Of a stretch of 64,000 nucleotides of DNA, positions 34,943-44,871 are shown one piece after another. The stretch's first letter is position 1, and the number at the start of each line of letters is the position of its first letter. This DNA comes from Hydrogenophaga taeniospiralis CCUG 15921. Lineage in GTDB: Bacteria > Pseudomonadota > Gammaproteobacteria > Burkholderiales > Burkholderiaceae_C. The notes beneath the pieces were generated by a model that saw nothing but the letters and a program-made list of their open reading frames with translations, searched no databases and was not told where the DNA came from. The translations under genes were made by a program, and so were the position numbers. The stretch covers positions 1-64,000 of the forward strand of contig NZ_BCWR01000013.1 in NCBI RefSeq assembly GCF_001592305.1, in the 5' to 3' direction.

Positions 34943-34976
34943 GCCCCAGGCGGCAGCACGCCGGCTGGGGCTTTTT
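34943..34976 (+). terminator. Intrinsic terminator after rpoH
   Basis: GCCCCAG (34943-34949) pairs with CTGGGGC (34965-34971), with a partly paired interior, followed by five T. It lies 22 bases after the rpoH stop. Confidence 0.85.
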
Positions 34977-35077
34977 CACGTCCGCGGGTGCAGCCAACAG
35001 GCCGCTCATTGCAGGCCATGACCCCTGGCGCCAAGGATGAACACGCGCCCCGCGGCTCCTGGCGACAAAATCGGGGG

Positions 35078-36877
35078 ATGCTTCACACGAACCCGGCGGC
35101 CCGGGCACCCGCGCCGCCCGCCTACAGCCCTTCGCCAACCCCCGTGCGCCGTTTCATGGCGTGGCTGCTCTGGCTGACGCTGTTGCTGTGCGCCAGCGCA
35201 TTCGCCGCGCTGGCCACCCCGTCCGGCCTGCCCCCGGTGCTTCTCGACAGTTCCACGAAGAGCGTGCACCTGGCCCAGCGCAGCGCCTGGTGGGTGGACG
35301 CCAGCGGCCAGCTCACGGTGCAGGACGTGGAGCAGCGCCAGGCCGATCTGCCCTTCGGCCTGCGCGCGGCGCAACACCGCCTGCGGCTGGACGACCAGGC
35401 CGCGCTCTGGATCGGTTTCACTGCCTGGGCGCAGGACAACAGTTCCCACTGGGAACTGGAGCTGGCGCGCTCGGGCACCGACCGCGTGAGCCTGTTCTAC
35501 CGCGGTGCCGACGGCAGCTGGCTGGAGCAGCACGCGGGCGACCGCCTGCCGGTGAGCGCCTGGGCGTCGCCCGACCGCTACCCGGTGTTCAAGCTGGCCC
35601 CGCGCAGCGGTGCGCCGGTGGCCTACTGGGTGCGCATCGAACACGCGCGCGTGCCGTTCTCGGGCGAGCTGTTCATCCACAGCCACGACCAGTTGCGCGA
35701 GCAGCGCATCCACCAGCAGTTTTTACTGGGCGCCTATTTCGGCATGACCTTGTTGCTCGTCGTGGTGGCGGTGGCCAACGCACTGGTGTTCCGCGACAGC
35801 AGCTTCGCCGCCTACGCGATCTACATCACGCTGCTGGGGCTGTCGCTGGCCGCTTCGCTGGGCGTGGGCGGGCAGTTCCTGTGGCCCGATACGGCGCGCT
35901 GGAACGGCGCGGCCGAATTCGTGCTGATGCCGCTGGCGGCGGTGGCCGGGCTGCTGTTCGTGCGCCATCTGGTGCAGCCGCGGCGCATCGGGCGCTGGCT
36001 GGACCGCCTCTCGCTCACCCTGGCCGCAACGATGCTGAGCCTGGTGGTCTGGGACCAGGCGGCTCCATCCCAATGGAGCTTCGAAGCCATCACCGCCACG
36101 GGCGCGCTGGCCATGCTGCTGGTGTACGCCATGCTCTGGACCGCCTGGCGCAGCCGCGAGGGCTGGGCGCGCTGGATCGCCCTGGGCATCCTGCCGGTGC
36201 TGCTGGCTGGCGCCTTGCCGGTGATGCGCAACTTCGGGCTCATCTCCTCGGGCTTTCTCTCGCAGTACGGCATGGTGATCGCCGCGGCCATCGAAGCGCC
36301 GCTGCTGATCTACGGCCTGCTGCAGCGCTCGTCCATGCAGCACGAGTCACAAACCCGCGCCAAGGCGCTGGCGGTCACCGAGCCGCTCACCGGCCTGACC
36401 AACCGGCACAACTTCATGCTGCGGCTGCACGACAGCCTGATCCGCGCCCAGCGCTACAACCACCACAACGCCCTGCTCCTGATCGACCTGGACAACCACG
36501 AGACGTTCGAGCACGAGCACGGCCGCGAAACCGCCGACCGCGCCCTGGTGCTCACCGGCTCGCGCCTGCGCTCGGTGGCGCGCGACGTGGACACCGCCGC
36601 CCGGGTGGGCGACAACAGCTTTGCCCTGCTGATGGAGGGCCCGGTGCGCACGGCCCAGGCCGTGGCCGCGGCCACCAGCATCGTGGCCAGTGGCCTGCGC
36701 CCCTCCGATCTGCTGCCGGTGGGCACCTCGCTGCGCTTCAAGGTGGTGGTGGCGCTGCTGCCCGACGGGGGGCACGAGCTTCAGGCCGACGCCCAGGCCC
36801 ATCTCGCCTGGCTGCGCTTCGCACTGGACGAACTGCGGGCCGACAAGCGAAAACACATCCTCACACTGAACTGCTGA
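35078..36877 (+). CDS. 7TM-DISM membrane protein with degenerate GGDEF domain
   Basis: A 599-residue sensor-type protein. A signal-anchor helix (about residues 27-47) is followed by a periplasmic 7TMR-DISM extracellular domain (about 50-200), then seven hydrophobic helices (about 215-425) and a cytoplasmic GGDEF-fold domain (about 430-599). The catalytic loop reads RVGDNSFALLMEG where active cyclases have GGDEF or GGEEF, and the upstream LTGLTNR and LLIDLDNHETFEHEHG motifs are retained in altered form. It is therefore probably not an active diguanylate cyclase, but may bind nucleotide or a partner. Ligand unknown. An alternative start is the ATG at 35156. It is not linked to obvious c-di-GMP effectors here. 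Confidence 0.8.
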   Translation: MLHTNPAARAPAPPAYSPSPTPVRRFMAWLLWLTLLLCASAFAALATPSGLPPVLLDSSTKSVHLAQRSAWWVDASGQLTVQDVEQRQADLPFGLRAAQHRLRLDDQAALWIGFTAWAQDNSSHWELELARSGTDRVSLFYRGADGSWLEQHAGDRLPVSAWASPDRYPVFKLAPRSGAPVAYWVRIEHARVPFSGELFIHSHDQLREQRIHQQFLLGAYFGMTLLLVVVAVANALVFRDSSFAAYAIYITLLGLSLAASLGVGGQFLWPDTARWNGAAEFVLMPLAAVAGLLFVRHLVQPRRIGRWLDRLSLTLAATMLSLVVWDQAAPSQWSFEAITATGALAMLLVYAMLWTAWRSREGWARWIALGILPVLLAGALPVMRNFGLISSGFLSQYGMVIAAAIEAPLLIYGLLQRSSMQHESQTRAKALAVTEPLTGLTNRHNFMLRLHDSLIRAQRYNHHNALLLIDLDNHETFEHEHGRETADRALVLTGSRLRSVARDVDTAARVGDNSFALLMEGPVRTAQAVAAATSIVASGLRPSDLLPVGTSLRFKVVVALLPDGGHELQADAQAHLAWLRFALDELRADKRKHILTLNC

Positions 36878-36881
36878 CGGA

Positions 36882-37973
36882 TCAGCGCTTGAGCTCCACC
36901 ACATCGATGGTCGGCACCACCGCTAGGCGCGCCGGCGGGCCGATGGTGCCGATGCCGGGCGTGACCAGCAAGGGCCCCGCCGGGGTGGTGTAGAGACCGT
37001 TCCACCATGGGTGCTCGGTGTTGGTATGGCGCAGGAACCAGGGTGTGAAGCCTGGAATCCAGATCTGCCCGCCATGGGTGTGCCCGGCAACCGAGAGGAA
37101 CGCGGCCGACGGCGGCAGCAGCGCGACGGTGTCGGGCTGGTGCGTGACCACCAGGCGGGCGGGCGCTGGAGCGGCCGGGGCGGACCCCGATGGCCAGAGC
37201 GCGCGAATCTGCGCCTGGGGTTTACCACCCCAGAGATCGTCCAGCCCCACCAACTGCCAGCCGCGCCAGTCCAAGGTTTGCCCGTCGAGCAGGCGCACGC
37301 CGTGGGCCTGGAGCGCCGCGCGAAGCGGCTCGGTGAGGTCAGGCCCCGGGGCCTGCACATCGTGGTTGCCCATCACCCCGAACACGGGCGCCCGGATTCG
37401 GGCCAAGGGCGCCAGGCCCGCGAGCAAGTCGCGCGGCGGCTCGTGCACCCAGTCGCCCGCCACCAGCACGGCGTCCACCTCCAACGCGTTGAGCCGCTCG
37501 ACCAGCCGCTGCAGCTGGTGGTCCCGCAGGAACAGGCCCCAGTGAATGTCGGCGATCACCGCCAGGCGGACCGGCTGGGCACCCGCCGGGATGCCGGTGA
37601 GCGTGGTGGTGCGCACCCGGATGAGCTCGGGCTCCACCAGCGAGGCCCACAGGCCGACCGAGACCAGCAGCGCCGCCAGCAGTGGGCGCCAGCGCCGCGA
37701 CCAGGGCAGCGCAAGGGCCTGCGCGACCAGTCCCCACAGCAGGAAAGGCCCGGCCAGCCGGGAGCCCCAGAAGAGGCCAAGCATGATGAAGTTGCGCAGT
37801 TCCAGCCGCGGGGTGTACCAGCGCCCGGCGTAGTCCCACAGACTGATGCCCACCGACAGCAGCGCCGCCAGCGCAAACAGCCGCCACGCCCACCAGCCGC
37901 TCCGCTGGATCGACGCCCAGGTCATGACCCGAGCGTCAGTTTTCCATGGCGCCGGAGCGCTACCCCAACGCAT
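36882..37973 (-). CDS. Membrane-anchored metallophosphoesterase, YaeI-like
   Basis: A 363-residue protein with three to four N-terminal hydrophobic helices (about residues 25-140) and a calcineurin-like phosphoesterase domain. The metal-ligand motifs occur in order: DIHWG, GDWVHE, GNHD, TH (VVTHQPD) and GHTHGGQ. This matches YaeI-type membrane phosphodiesterases, possibly acting on nucleotides or lipid intermediates. The start is uncertain: the ATG at 37973 is used, and the ATG at 37925 would shorten it by 16 residues; neither has a good ribosome-binding site. It converges with the preceding GGDEF gene (4 bases apart) and is 38 bases after lysS on the same strand. Confidence 0.82.
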   Translation of the reverse strand: MRWGSAPAPWKTDARVMTWASIQRSGWWAWRLFALAALLSVGISLWDYAGRWYTPRLELRNFIMLGLFWGSRLAGPFLLWGLVAQALALPWSRRWRPLLAALLVSVGLWASLVEPELIRVRTTTLTGIPAGAQPVRLAVIADIHWGLFLRDHQLQRLVERLNALEVDAVLVAGDWVHEPPRDLLAGLAPLARIRAPVFGVMGNHDVQAPGPDLTEPLRAALQAHGVRLLDGQTLDWRGWQLVGLDDLWGGKPQAQIRALWPSGSAPAAPAPARLVVTHQPDTVALLPPSAAFLSVAGHTHGGQIWIPGFTPWFLRHTNTEHPWWNGLYTTPAGPLLVTPGIGTIGPPARLAVVPTIDVVELKR

Positions 37974-38011
37974 GAAAAGGTGCAGCCCAGGGCGCGGGGA
38001 TGTTCACTACT

Positions 38012-39559
38012 TCAAGCCTCGCGGCGCAGGGCCGGGAACAGAATCACGTCGCGGATGCTCGGGCTGTCGGTCAGCAGCATCATCAGACGGTCGATGCCGA
38101 TGCCGCAGCCGCCCGCCGGGGGCATGCCGTACTCGAGCGCGCGGATGAAGTCGGCGTCGTAGTACATGGCTTCTTCGTCACCACCGTCCTTGGCCGAGAC
38201 CTGGGCGTGGAAACGCGCGGCCTGGTCTTCGGCGTCGTTCAGCTCGGAGAAGGCGTTGCCGAACTCGCGGCCGGTGATGTAGAGCTCGAAGCGCTCGGTC
38301 ACCTCCGGGCGGTCGTCGTTGGCACGGGCCAGCGGCGAAATCTCGGTCGGGTGGTCCATGATGAAGGTTGGGTTCCAGAGCTTCTCTTCCACCGTCTCTT
38401 CAAAGTACAGCACTTGCAGGCTGGCCAGGCTGCGCGTGCTGAGCTGGTGTTTGGCCTCGGACAGGCCGAGCTTTTTCAACGCCTCCAGCAGCCAGGCCGC
38501 GTCGTCCACGCCCGCACCGGCCTCGGTGTATTTCAGGATCGCCTCGCGGATGGTCAGGCGCTCGAACGGCGACTCCACATCCACCGGCTGGCCGTTGTAG
38601 CTCAGCGGCGTGTCGCCGTGCACCTGGCGCACCACGTGGCGGATCAGCTGTTCGTTGAAGTCCATCAGGTCGCGGTAGTTCCAGTACGCCGCGTAGAACT
38701 CCATCATGGTGAATTCGGGGTTGTGGCGGACCGAGATGCCTTCGTTGCGGAAGTTGCGGTTGATCTCGAACACACGATCAAACCCGCCCACCAGCAGGCG
38801 CTTCAAGTACAGCTCGGGCGCGATGCGCAGGAACATTTCCTGGTCCAGCGCGTTGTGGTGCGTCTTGAAGGGCTTGGCGTTGGCGCCACCGGGGATGGGG
38901 TGCAGCATCGGCGTTTCCACTTCCAGGAAGCCGTGGCTCACCATGAAGTCGCGGATGCTGGAGAGCGCCTGGCTGCGGGTGACGAAGCGCTTGCGCGCGC
39001 TCTCGTCGGTCATCAGGTCCACATAGCGCTGGCGGTACTTGATTTCCTGGTCGTGGATGCCGTGAAACTTGTCGGGCAGCGGACGCAGGCTCTTGGTGAG
39101 CAGGCGGATGCGGTCGGCGTGGATGGTGAGCTCGCCGGTGCGCGTGCGCATCAACACGCCCTCTGCGGCCACGATGTCGCCCAGGTCCCAGTGCTTGAAG
39201 GCCGCCAGCGCCGCCTCGCCCACGCTGTCGGTGTTCAGGTAGATCTGGATGCGGCCGCCCGAGGGGCCAAACGACGCGTCCTGCAGCGTGGCAAAACTGG
39301 CCTTGCCCATGACGCGCTTGAGCATCATGCGGCCCGACACGCTGGCGCGCGTCGGCGTCGCTTCCAGCGCCTCCTTGCTCACCTCGCCATAGGTCGCGAA
39401 CAAGGCCTCGGCCTTGTCGGCCGGCTTGAAGTCGTTCGGGAAGGCCACGCCCTTGCCCTCTTGCTGGGCCACACGCAACGCCTTGAGTTTCTCGCGGCGC
39501 TCCGCGATCAGCTGGTTGTCGTCGGTAGCAGGGGCGGCTTGGGCGTGGTCGGTGGTCAT
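38012..39559 (-). CDS. lysS: Lysyl-tRNA synthetase, class II
   Basis: A 515-residue LysU/LysS-type enzyme. An OB-fold anticodon-binding domain (about residues 60-170) precedes the class II catalytic core with motif 1 ([20 protein letters not shown]), motif 2 ([20 protein letters not shown]) and motif 3 ([15 protein letters not shown]). It charges tRNA-Lys. The ATG at 39559 is the homology-supported start (MTTDHAQ) but has no ribosome-binding site, and an intrinsic terminator hairpin ends only 15 bases upstream of it. The frame is open further upstream through that hairpin, with only a TTG available. Confidence 0.95.
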   Translation of the reverse strand: MTTDHAQAAPATDDNQLIAERREKLKALRVAQQEGKGVAFPNDFKPADKAEALFATYGEVSKEALEATPTRASVSGRMMLKRVMGKASFATLQDASFGPSGGRIQIYLNTDSVGEAALAAFKHWDLGDIVAAEGVLMRTRTGELTIHADRIRLLTKSLRPLPDKFHGIHDQEIKYRQRYVDLMTDESARKRFVTRSQALSSIRDFMVSHGFLEVETPMLHPIPGGANAKPFKTHHNALDQEMFLRIAPELYLKRLLVGGFDRVFEINRNFRNEGISVRHNPEFTMMEFYAAYWNYRDLMDFNEQLIRHVVRQVHGDTPLSYNGQPVDVESPFERLTIREAILKYTEAGAGVDDAAWLLEALKKLGLSEAKHQLSTRSLASLQVLYFEETVEEKLWNPTFIMDHPTEISPLARANDDRPEVTERFELYITGREFGNAFSELNDAEDQAARFHAQVSAKDGGDEEAMYYDADFIRALEYGMPPAGGCGIGIDRLMMLLTDSPSIRDVILFPALRREA

Positions 39560-39574
39560 GGTGTTGGGGCAATG

Positions 39575-39609
39575 AAAAAACGGGTTGCGCCCGGAAAAGC
39601 GCAACCCGT
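39575..39609 (-). terminator. Intrinsic terminator between livF and lysS
   Basis: On the minus strand an 11-bp perfect stem (39609-39599 with 39590-39580) with an 8-base loop is followed by a run of six T (39580-39575). It would end the livHMGF transcript. The T-run stops 15 bases before the lysS start codon, leaving no room for a separate lysS promoter. Confidence 0.85.
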
Positions 39610-39696
39610 CATTGTAAGTTCCGGTGAAAGAGACCCCTAAACCAGAAGACGGTGCAACTGCATCCTCTCCGGAGCACAGGGCCCGAACCCAGAACG

Positions 39697-39771
39697 CGGC
39701 GGAACCGGCTTCGCCGGGCCGCTCGCGTTGCCCCCTGAGGGGTGACGCCGCTGGCGGCGCGGGGGGTGGGA
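39697..39771. repeat. GC-rich intergenic repeat, copy B
   Basis: Inverted relative to copy A: GGAACCGGCTTCGCCGGGCC, GCGTTGCCCCCTGAGGGG, then a GC-rich palindromic tail with GGGGGGTGGGAG. It ends two bases before the livF stop codon. It contains several self-complementary stretches able to fold in RNA. Confidence 0.7.
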
Positions 39772-39773
39772 GA

Positions 39774-40490
<717 letters not shown>

Positions 40491-40502
40491 GTTCTTGTGT
40501 CC

Positions 40503-41273
40503 TCAGGCGCCGCCGGTGCCCAGATAGGCTTCGATCACTTTCGGGTCGCTCTGCACCTCAGCCGGCGTACCGGACGAGAGCTGCTTGCCGTAGTCCAGCA
40601 CCGTGACACGGTCGCACAGACCCATGACCAGCTTCACATCGTGTTCGATCAGCAAAATGGTGCGGTTGTCCTTGCGGATGCGGTCGATCAGCTCGCGCAG
40701 CAACACCTTTTCGGTGGCGTTCATGCCCGCGGCCGGTTCGTCCAGCGCGATCAGCTGCGGATCGGTGGCCAGCGCACGCGCGATCTCCAGCCGGCGCTGA
40801 TCGCCGTAGCTCAGGGTGCGCGACTTGAAGTCGGCGAATTTGGCAATGCCCACGTACTCCAGCAGTTCGCGCGCCCGTTCGGTGATCTCAGCCTCTTCGC
40901 GCTTGAAACCCGGGGTGCGCAGCACGGCGCCGATCAGGCCCGAGTGCGTGCGCACGTGGCGCCCGACCATCACGTTTTCCAGCGCCGTCATTTCGGCGAA
41001 CAGGCGGATGTTCTGGAAAGTGCGGGCAATGCCCGCCTTGGCCACTTCGTGCACCGCCGTGGGCGTGTAGGGCTTGCCCGCCAGTTCAAACGAACCGCTG
41101 TCGGGGGTGTACAGCCCCGTCAGCACGTTGAAGAAGGTGGTCTTGCCCGCGCCGTTGGGACCAATCAGGCCATAGACCTGACCACGTTTGATTTCGATGC
41201 CCACATCGCTCAGGGCCTGCAGGCCACCGAAACGCTTGGAGACATTGGCGACTTTGAGAATCGTATCGGTCAT
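40503..41273 (-). CDS. livG: Branched-chain amino acid ABC transporter ATPase LivG
   Basis: A 256-residue ABC ATPase with Walker A GPNGAGKTTFFN, signature LSYGDQRRLEIARAL and Walker B LIALDEPAAGMN, the form found in LivG. The C-terminal SSGTPAEVQSDPKVIEAYLG is also typical. It works with LivF at the cytoplasmic face of LivHM. It lies between livM (13-base gap) and livF in a four-gene operon. Confidence 0.93.
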   Translation of the reverse strand: MTDTILKVANVSKRFGGLQALSDVGIEIKRGQVYGLIGPNGAGKTTFFNVLTGLYTPDSGSFELAGKPYTPTAVHEVAKAGIARTFQNIRLFAEMTALENVMVGRHVRTHSGLIGAVLRTPGFKREEAEITERARELLEYVGIAKFADFKSRTLSYGDQRRLEIARALATDPQLIALDEPAAGMNATEKVLLRELIDRIRKDNRTILLIEHDVKLVMGLCDRVTVLDYGKQLSSGTPAEVQSDPKVIEAYLGTGGA

Positions 41274-41286
41274 CTGGTTGCTCCGC

Positions 41287-42372
41287 TCACTTGCTCAGGG
41301 ATTTGCCGTGCTCGGGCGCGGGCCACAAGCCTTTGGGGCGGATCAGCATGACCACCACCATGGCAAGCGCGATCAACAACTGACGCAGGATTTCCGGAGC
41401 GAGACGACCGTCGGTCATGGCGGTCAGCGGGTGCGCCACATGGCGCAGCAGTTCGGGCAGGCCGGCGAGCAACAAGGCCCCCAGGATCACGCCCGGGATG
41501 TGGCCGATGCCACCCAGCACGACCATGGCCACCACCATCACCGACTCCATCAGCGAGAAGGACTCGGGCGACACGAAGCGCTGGAACGAGGCGAACAGCA
41601 CACCGGACACGCCGCCGAAGGTGGCACCCATGCCGAAGGCCAGCAGCTTGAGGTTGCGCGTGTTCAGGCCCATGGCCTTGGCCGCGATTTCGTCTTCACG
41701 GATCGCCATCCAGGCGCGACCGATGCGCGAGTCCTGCAGGCGGTAAGACAGGATCACCGCCCCGACCACGAAGAACAGGAACAGGTAGTAATACAGCGTG
41801 ACCGGCTGAAAGGAGTAATCCCCAATGGTCAGGCGCTGCCCCAGGTCGAGGCCGAACACCGAGATGGTGTCGATCTGGCTGATGCCCTTGGGGCCGTTGG
41901 TGATGTTCACCGGGCGGTCCATGTTGAGCAGGAAGATGCGGATGATCTCGCCGAAGCCCAGGGTGATGATGGCCAGGTAGTCGCCACGCAGTTTGAGCGT
42001 GGGCGCGCCCAGGATCATGCCGACAACCCCGGCAATCACCGCGGCAATGATCATCACGATCCAGATACTGATGTGCAGACCTTCGGGGAACATCGCCTTG
42101 ATGGCCGGGAAGGTGTCGATCAGGTGCGGCGAACCCAGCAGCGCAAAGACATAGGCGCCCACCGCGAAGAACGCGATGTAGCCCAGGTCCAGCAGGCCGG
42201 CGTAGCCGACCACGATGTTCAGGCCCAGGGCCAGCAGCACGTAGAGCAGGGCGATGTCAAGGATACGCACCCAGGAGTTGCTGCCGGTGGACTGCAACAG
42301 GATGGGCAGGAGCAGCAGGGCTGCACCCGCGAGCAGGAAAACGATCAGTTTGCCGGATTTGGTGTTCATCAT
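41287..42372 (-). CDS. livM: Branched-chain amino acid ABC transporter permease LivM
   Basis: A 361-residue permease with about ten hydrophobic segments and LivM motifs: NIVVGYAGLLDLGYIAFFAV near residue 60 and LGFGEIIRIFLLNMDRPVN and AFGMGATFGGVSGVLFASFQ further on. The ATG at 42372 is chosen because GAGGAG lies about 10 bases upstream; the frame opens earlier at a TTG (42381). It forms the channel with LivH. It starts 13 bases after the livH stop. Confidence 0.92.
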   Translation of the reverse strand: MMNTKSGKLIVFLLAGAALLLLPILLQSTGSNSWVRILDIALLYVLLALGLNIVVGYAGLLDLGYIAFFAVGAYVFALLGSPHLIDTFPAIKAMFPEGLHISIWIVMIIAAVIAGVVGMILGAPTLKLRGDYLAIITLGFGEIIRIFLLNMDRPVNITNGPKGISQIDTISVFGLDLGQRLTIGDYSFQPVTLYYYLFLFFVVGAVILSYRLQDSRIGRAWMAIREDEIAAKAMGLNTRNLKLLAFGMGATFGGVSGVLFASFQRFVSPESFSLMESVMVVAMVVLGGIGHIPGVILGALLLAGLPELLRHVAHPLTAMTDGRLAPEILRQLLIALAMVVVMLIRPKGLWPAPEHGKSLSK

Positions 42373-42385
42373 GATGGTCAACTCC

Positions 42386-43315
42386 TCAGGCGCGGTCCGC
42401 CACGCGTTCGCCCAGCAGGCCCGAAGGACGCAGCGTCAGCACGATGGCCAGCACGATGAAGGCAAAGATGTCGGTGTACTGACTGCCCAGCACCCCCCCG
42501 GTGAGCTTGCCGAGATAACCGGCGCCCAGCGATTCGATCAGGCCCAGCGCGATGCCGCCGACCACCGCACCGGCCAGGTTGCCGATGCCACCCATGACGG
42601 CCGCCACGAAGGCTTTCAGGCCGGGCATGAAGCCCATGGCGTGCTGCACCGAGCCGTAGTTGGACGCCCACATGATGCCCGCGATCGCGGCCAGCATGGC
42701 GCCGATGATGAAGGTGGCGGAAATCACCACGTCGGGCTTGATGCCCATGAGGGCGGCCACACGCGGGTTTTCGGCCGTGGCCCGCATGGCGCGGCCCAGG
42801 TTGGTGCGGTTGACCAGCCACATCAGGAAAGCCAGTGTGACGGCCGTGGTCGCCAGAATGGCGATCTGCGTGACCGAGATCACAGCCCCCCCGAGGTGCA
42901 CCGGGTCGGTGGAGAGCATGTTCGGGTACGACTTGGGATTGGGTTTCCAGATGATCATGGCAAAGGTCTGCAAGAGCAGCGACATGCCGATGGCTGTGAT
43001 CAAAGGGGCCAGGCGCGAGGAATTGCGCAACGGCCGGTAGGCCAGTTTCTCGATCGTGTAGTTGAGCGCGGCGCAGACCACCATCGCGATCACCGTGGCA
43101 AACACCAGGATCAGCCACAGCGGCATACCGGGTGAGGCCTCCCGCATGACACCGATGATGGTCCAGCTGGTGAGCGCGCCCACCATGAGCACGTCGCCGT
43201 GCGCGAAGTTGATCAGTCCGATGATGCCGTACACCATGGTGTAGCCCAAGGCAACCAGCGCATACATGCTGCCCAGAACCAGACCGTTGATGATCTGCTG
43301 TAGCAAGGTTTCCAT
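42386..43315 (-). CDS. livH: Branched-chain amino acid ABC transporter permease LivH
   Basis: A 309-residue permease with about eight hydrophobic helices. Motifs include LVALGYTMVYGIIGLINFAH (about residues 20-39) and a C-terminal GGIGNLAGAVVGGIALGLIE. The ATG at 43315 (METLLQQIINGL) is the family start; the longer reading to 43375 covers leader sequence. It is the first gene of livHMGF. The binding protein gene (livK/livJ) that usually precedes it is absent here. Confidence 0.92.
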   Translation of the reverse strand: METLLQQIINGLVLGSMYALVALGYTMVYGIIGLINFAHGDVLMVGALTSWTIIGVMREASPGMPLWLILVFATVIAMVVCAALNYTIEKLAYRPLRNSSRLAPLITAIGMSLLLQTFAMIIWKPNPKSYPNMLSTDPVHLGGAVISVTQIAILATTAVTLAFLMWLVNRTNLGRAMRATAENPRVAALMGIKPDVVISATFIIGAMLAAIAGIMWASNYGSVQHAMGFMPGLKAFVAAVMGGIGNLAGAVVGGIALGLIESLGAGYLGKLTGGVLGSQYTDIFAFIVLAIVLTLRPSGLLGERVADRA

Positions 43316-43546
43316 GAAAAAGTTCTCCGTGTTTTTATCGGGCCCAGGCGGATTGCCCAATCTGGCCCGATTCAACTTAGCAAAAAACCCGCCAGGCTCG
43401 ACCTTGAACAGGACAGACTGCGGGTTGGTGGCGGCATTGTATCGATGCGTTTTGCCTGCTCTTATGCGTGTAAGCCCTTAGATATCACGGGTTTACCCTA
43501 ATTTTCGACGATGCCGGGCTGCTGCATCAGTGCAATTGGTCTTGCA

Positions 43547-44854
43547 TTAGTTTTTTTGATTATTCAGTTTCTTGAGCTCCCGCAGCTTATCGGCGATGCG
43601 GATCTCCAGTCCCCGCTCGACCGGGCGGTAGAAACCCGGTTCGGCCATGCCCTCGGGCAGGTAGCGCTCCCCGGCGGCGAAGCCATCGGCCTCGTCGTGC
43701 GCGTAGCGGTAACCCTTGCCGTAGTCGAGCTCCTTCATGAGCCTGGTCGGTGCATTGCGCAGGTGCATGGGCACCGGACGGGTGCCGTCTTTCTTTACGA
43801 AGGCCTTGGCTTCGTTGAAAGCCTTGTAGACCGCATTGGACTTGGGCGCCACGGCCAGGTACACCACGCACTCGGCCAGGGCCAGCTCGCCCTCCGGGGT
43901 GCCCAGGCGTTCGTAGACTTCGGCCGCGTCCAGCGCCAGGCGCAGTGCGCGCGGGTCGGCCAGCCCGATATCCTCGCTGGCCATGCGGATGAAACGCCGC
44001 GCCATGTAGCGCGGGTCCGCACCACCGTCGAGCATGCGCACGAACCAGTACAGGGCCGCGTCGGGGTCTGAGCCGCGCACGCTTTTGTGCAGTGCGCTGA
44101 TGGTGTCGTAGAACTGCTCGCCGCCCTTGTCGTAGCGGCGCATGCGTTCACCCAGCACCCGCATCAACCAGTCGTCGGTGACTTCCGGCAGTTTTTCCCG
44201 GGCAGCCGCCACGGCCAGGGTTTCCAGAGTGTTGAGCAGGCGGCGGGCGTCGCCATCGGCGTAGGCAATGAGCCGCTCGGCCGCGGCGTCCTGCACCGGC
44301 GGCACGGCATCGATCGCCTGCGCCTTGCCGATGATGCTGCGCAGATCGTCCTCGGCCAGCGGCTGCAGCACATAAACCGCGGCGCGCGAGAGCAGCGCCG
44401 AGTTGACCTCGAACGAGGGGTTCTCGGTGGTCGCACCGATGAAGGTGAACAGGCCCGACTCCACGTGTGGCAAAAAGGCGTCTTGCTGGCTCTTGTTGAA
44501 ACGGTGCACCTCGTCCACGAACACGATGGTGCGCTGCTGGTGCAGGCCGTCACGCGCCGCCTGGGCCTGCTCCACCGCCTCGCGGATGTCCTTCACGCCC
44601 CCCAACACGGCGCTGATGGTGATGAACTGGGCATCAAAGGCGTCGGCCATGAGCCGGGCGATGGTGGTCTTGCCCACGCCCGGCGGGCCCCAGAGGATGC
44701 AGCTGTGCGGCTGGCCCGACTCGAAGGCCAGGCGCAGCGCCATGCCTTCGCCCAGCAGGTGCTGCTGGCCGATCACCTCGGCCAGCGTGCGTGGCCGCAG
44801 GCGCTCGGCCAGCGGCGTGTGCGGTGAGACGCGGGAAGCGGCGGGCGAACTCAC
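43547..44854 (-). CDS. rarA: Replication-associated recombination ATPase RarA (MgsA)
   Basis: A 435-residue AAA+ ATPase. Walker A is WGPPGVGKTTIA, Walker B IVFVDEVHRFNK, sensor 1 IGATTENPSFEVN, and the C-terminal tetramerisation part has LYWFVRMLDGGADPRYMARR. RarA acts at stalled replication forks. The GTG at 44854 is chosen as start because it lies after the lolA stop and before the conserved PLAERLRPRTLAEVIGQQH; the frame is open upstream inside lolA. It is the last gene of the crp-side ftsK-lolA-rarA run on the minus strand. Confidence 0.92.
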   Translation of the reverse strand: MSSPAASRVSPHTPLAERLRPRTLAEVIGQQHLLGEGMALRLAFESGQPHSCILWGPPGVGKTTIARLMADAFDAQFITISAVLGGVKDIREAVEQAQAARDGLHQQRTIVFVDEVHRFNKSQQDAFLPHVESGLFTFIGATTENPSFEVNSALLSRAAVYVLQPLAEDDLRSIIGKAQAIDAVPPVQDAAAERLIAYADGDARRLLNTLETLAVAAAREKLPEVTDDWLMRVLGERMRRYDKGGEQFYDTISALHKSVRGSDPDAALYWFVRMLDGGADPRYMARRFIRMASEDIGLADPRALRLALDAAEVYERLGTPEGELALAECVVYLAVAPKSNAVYKAFNEAKAFVKKDGTRPVPMHLRNAPTRLMKELDYGKGYRYAHDEADGFAAGERYLPEGMAEPGFYRPVERGLEIRIADKLRELKKLNNQKN

Positions 44855-44871
44855 GGCGCGAAAGTGTTCGC

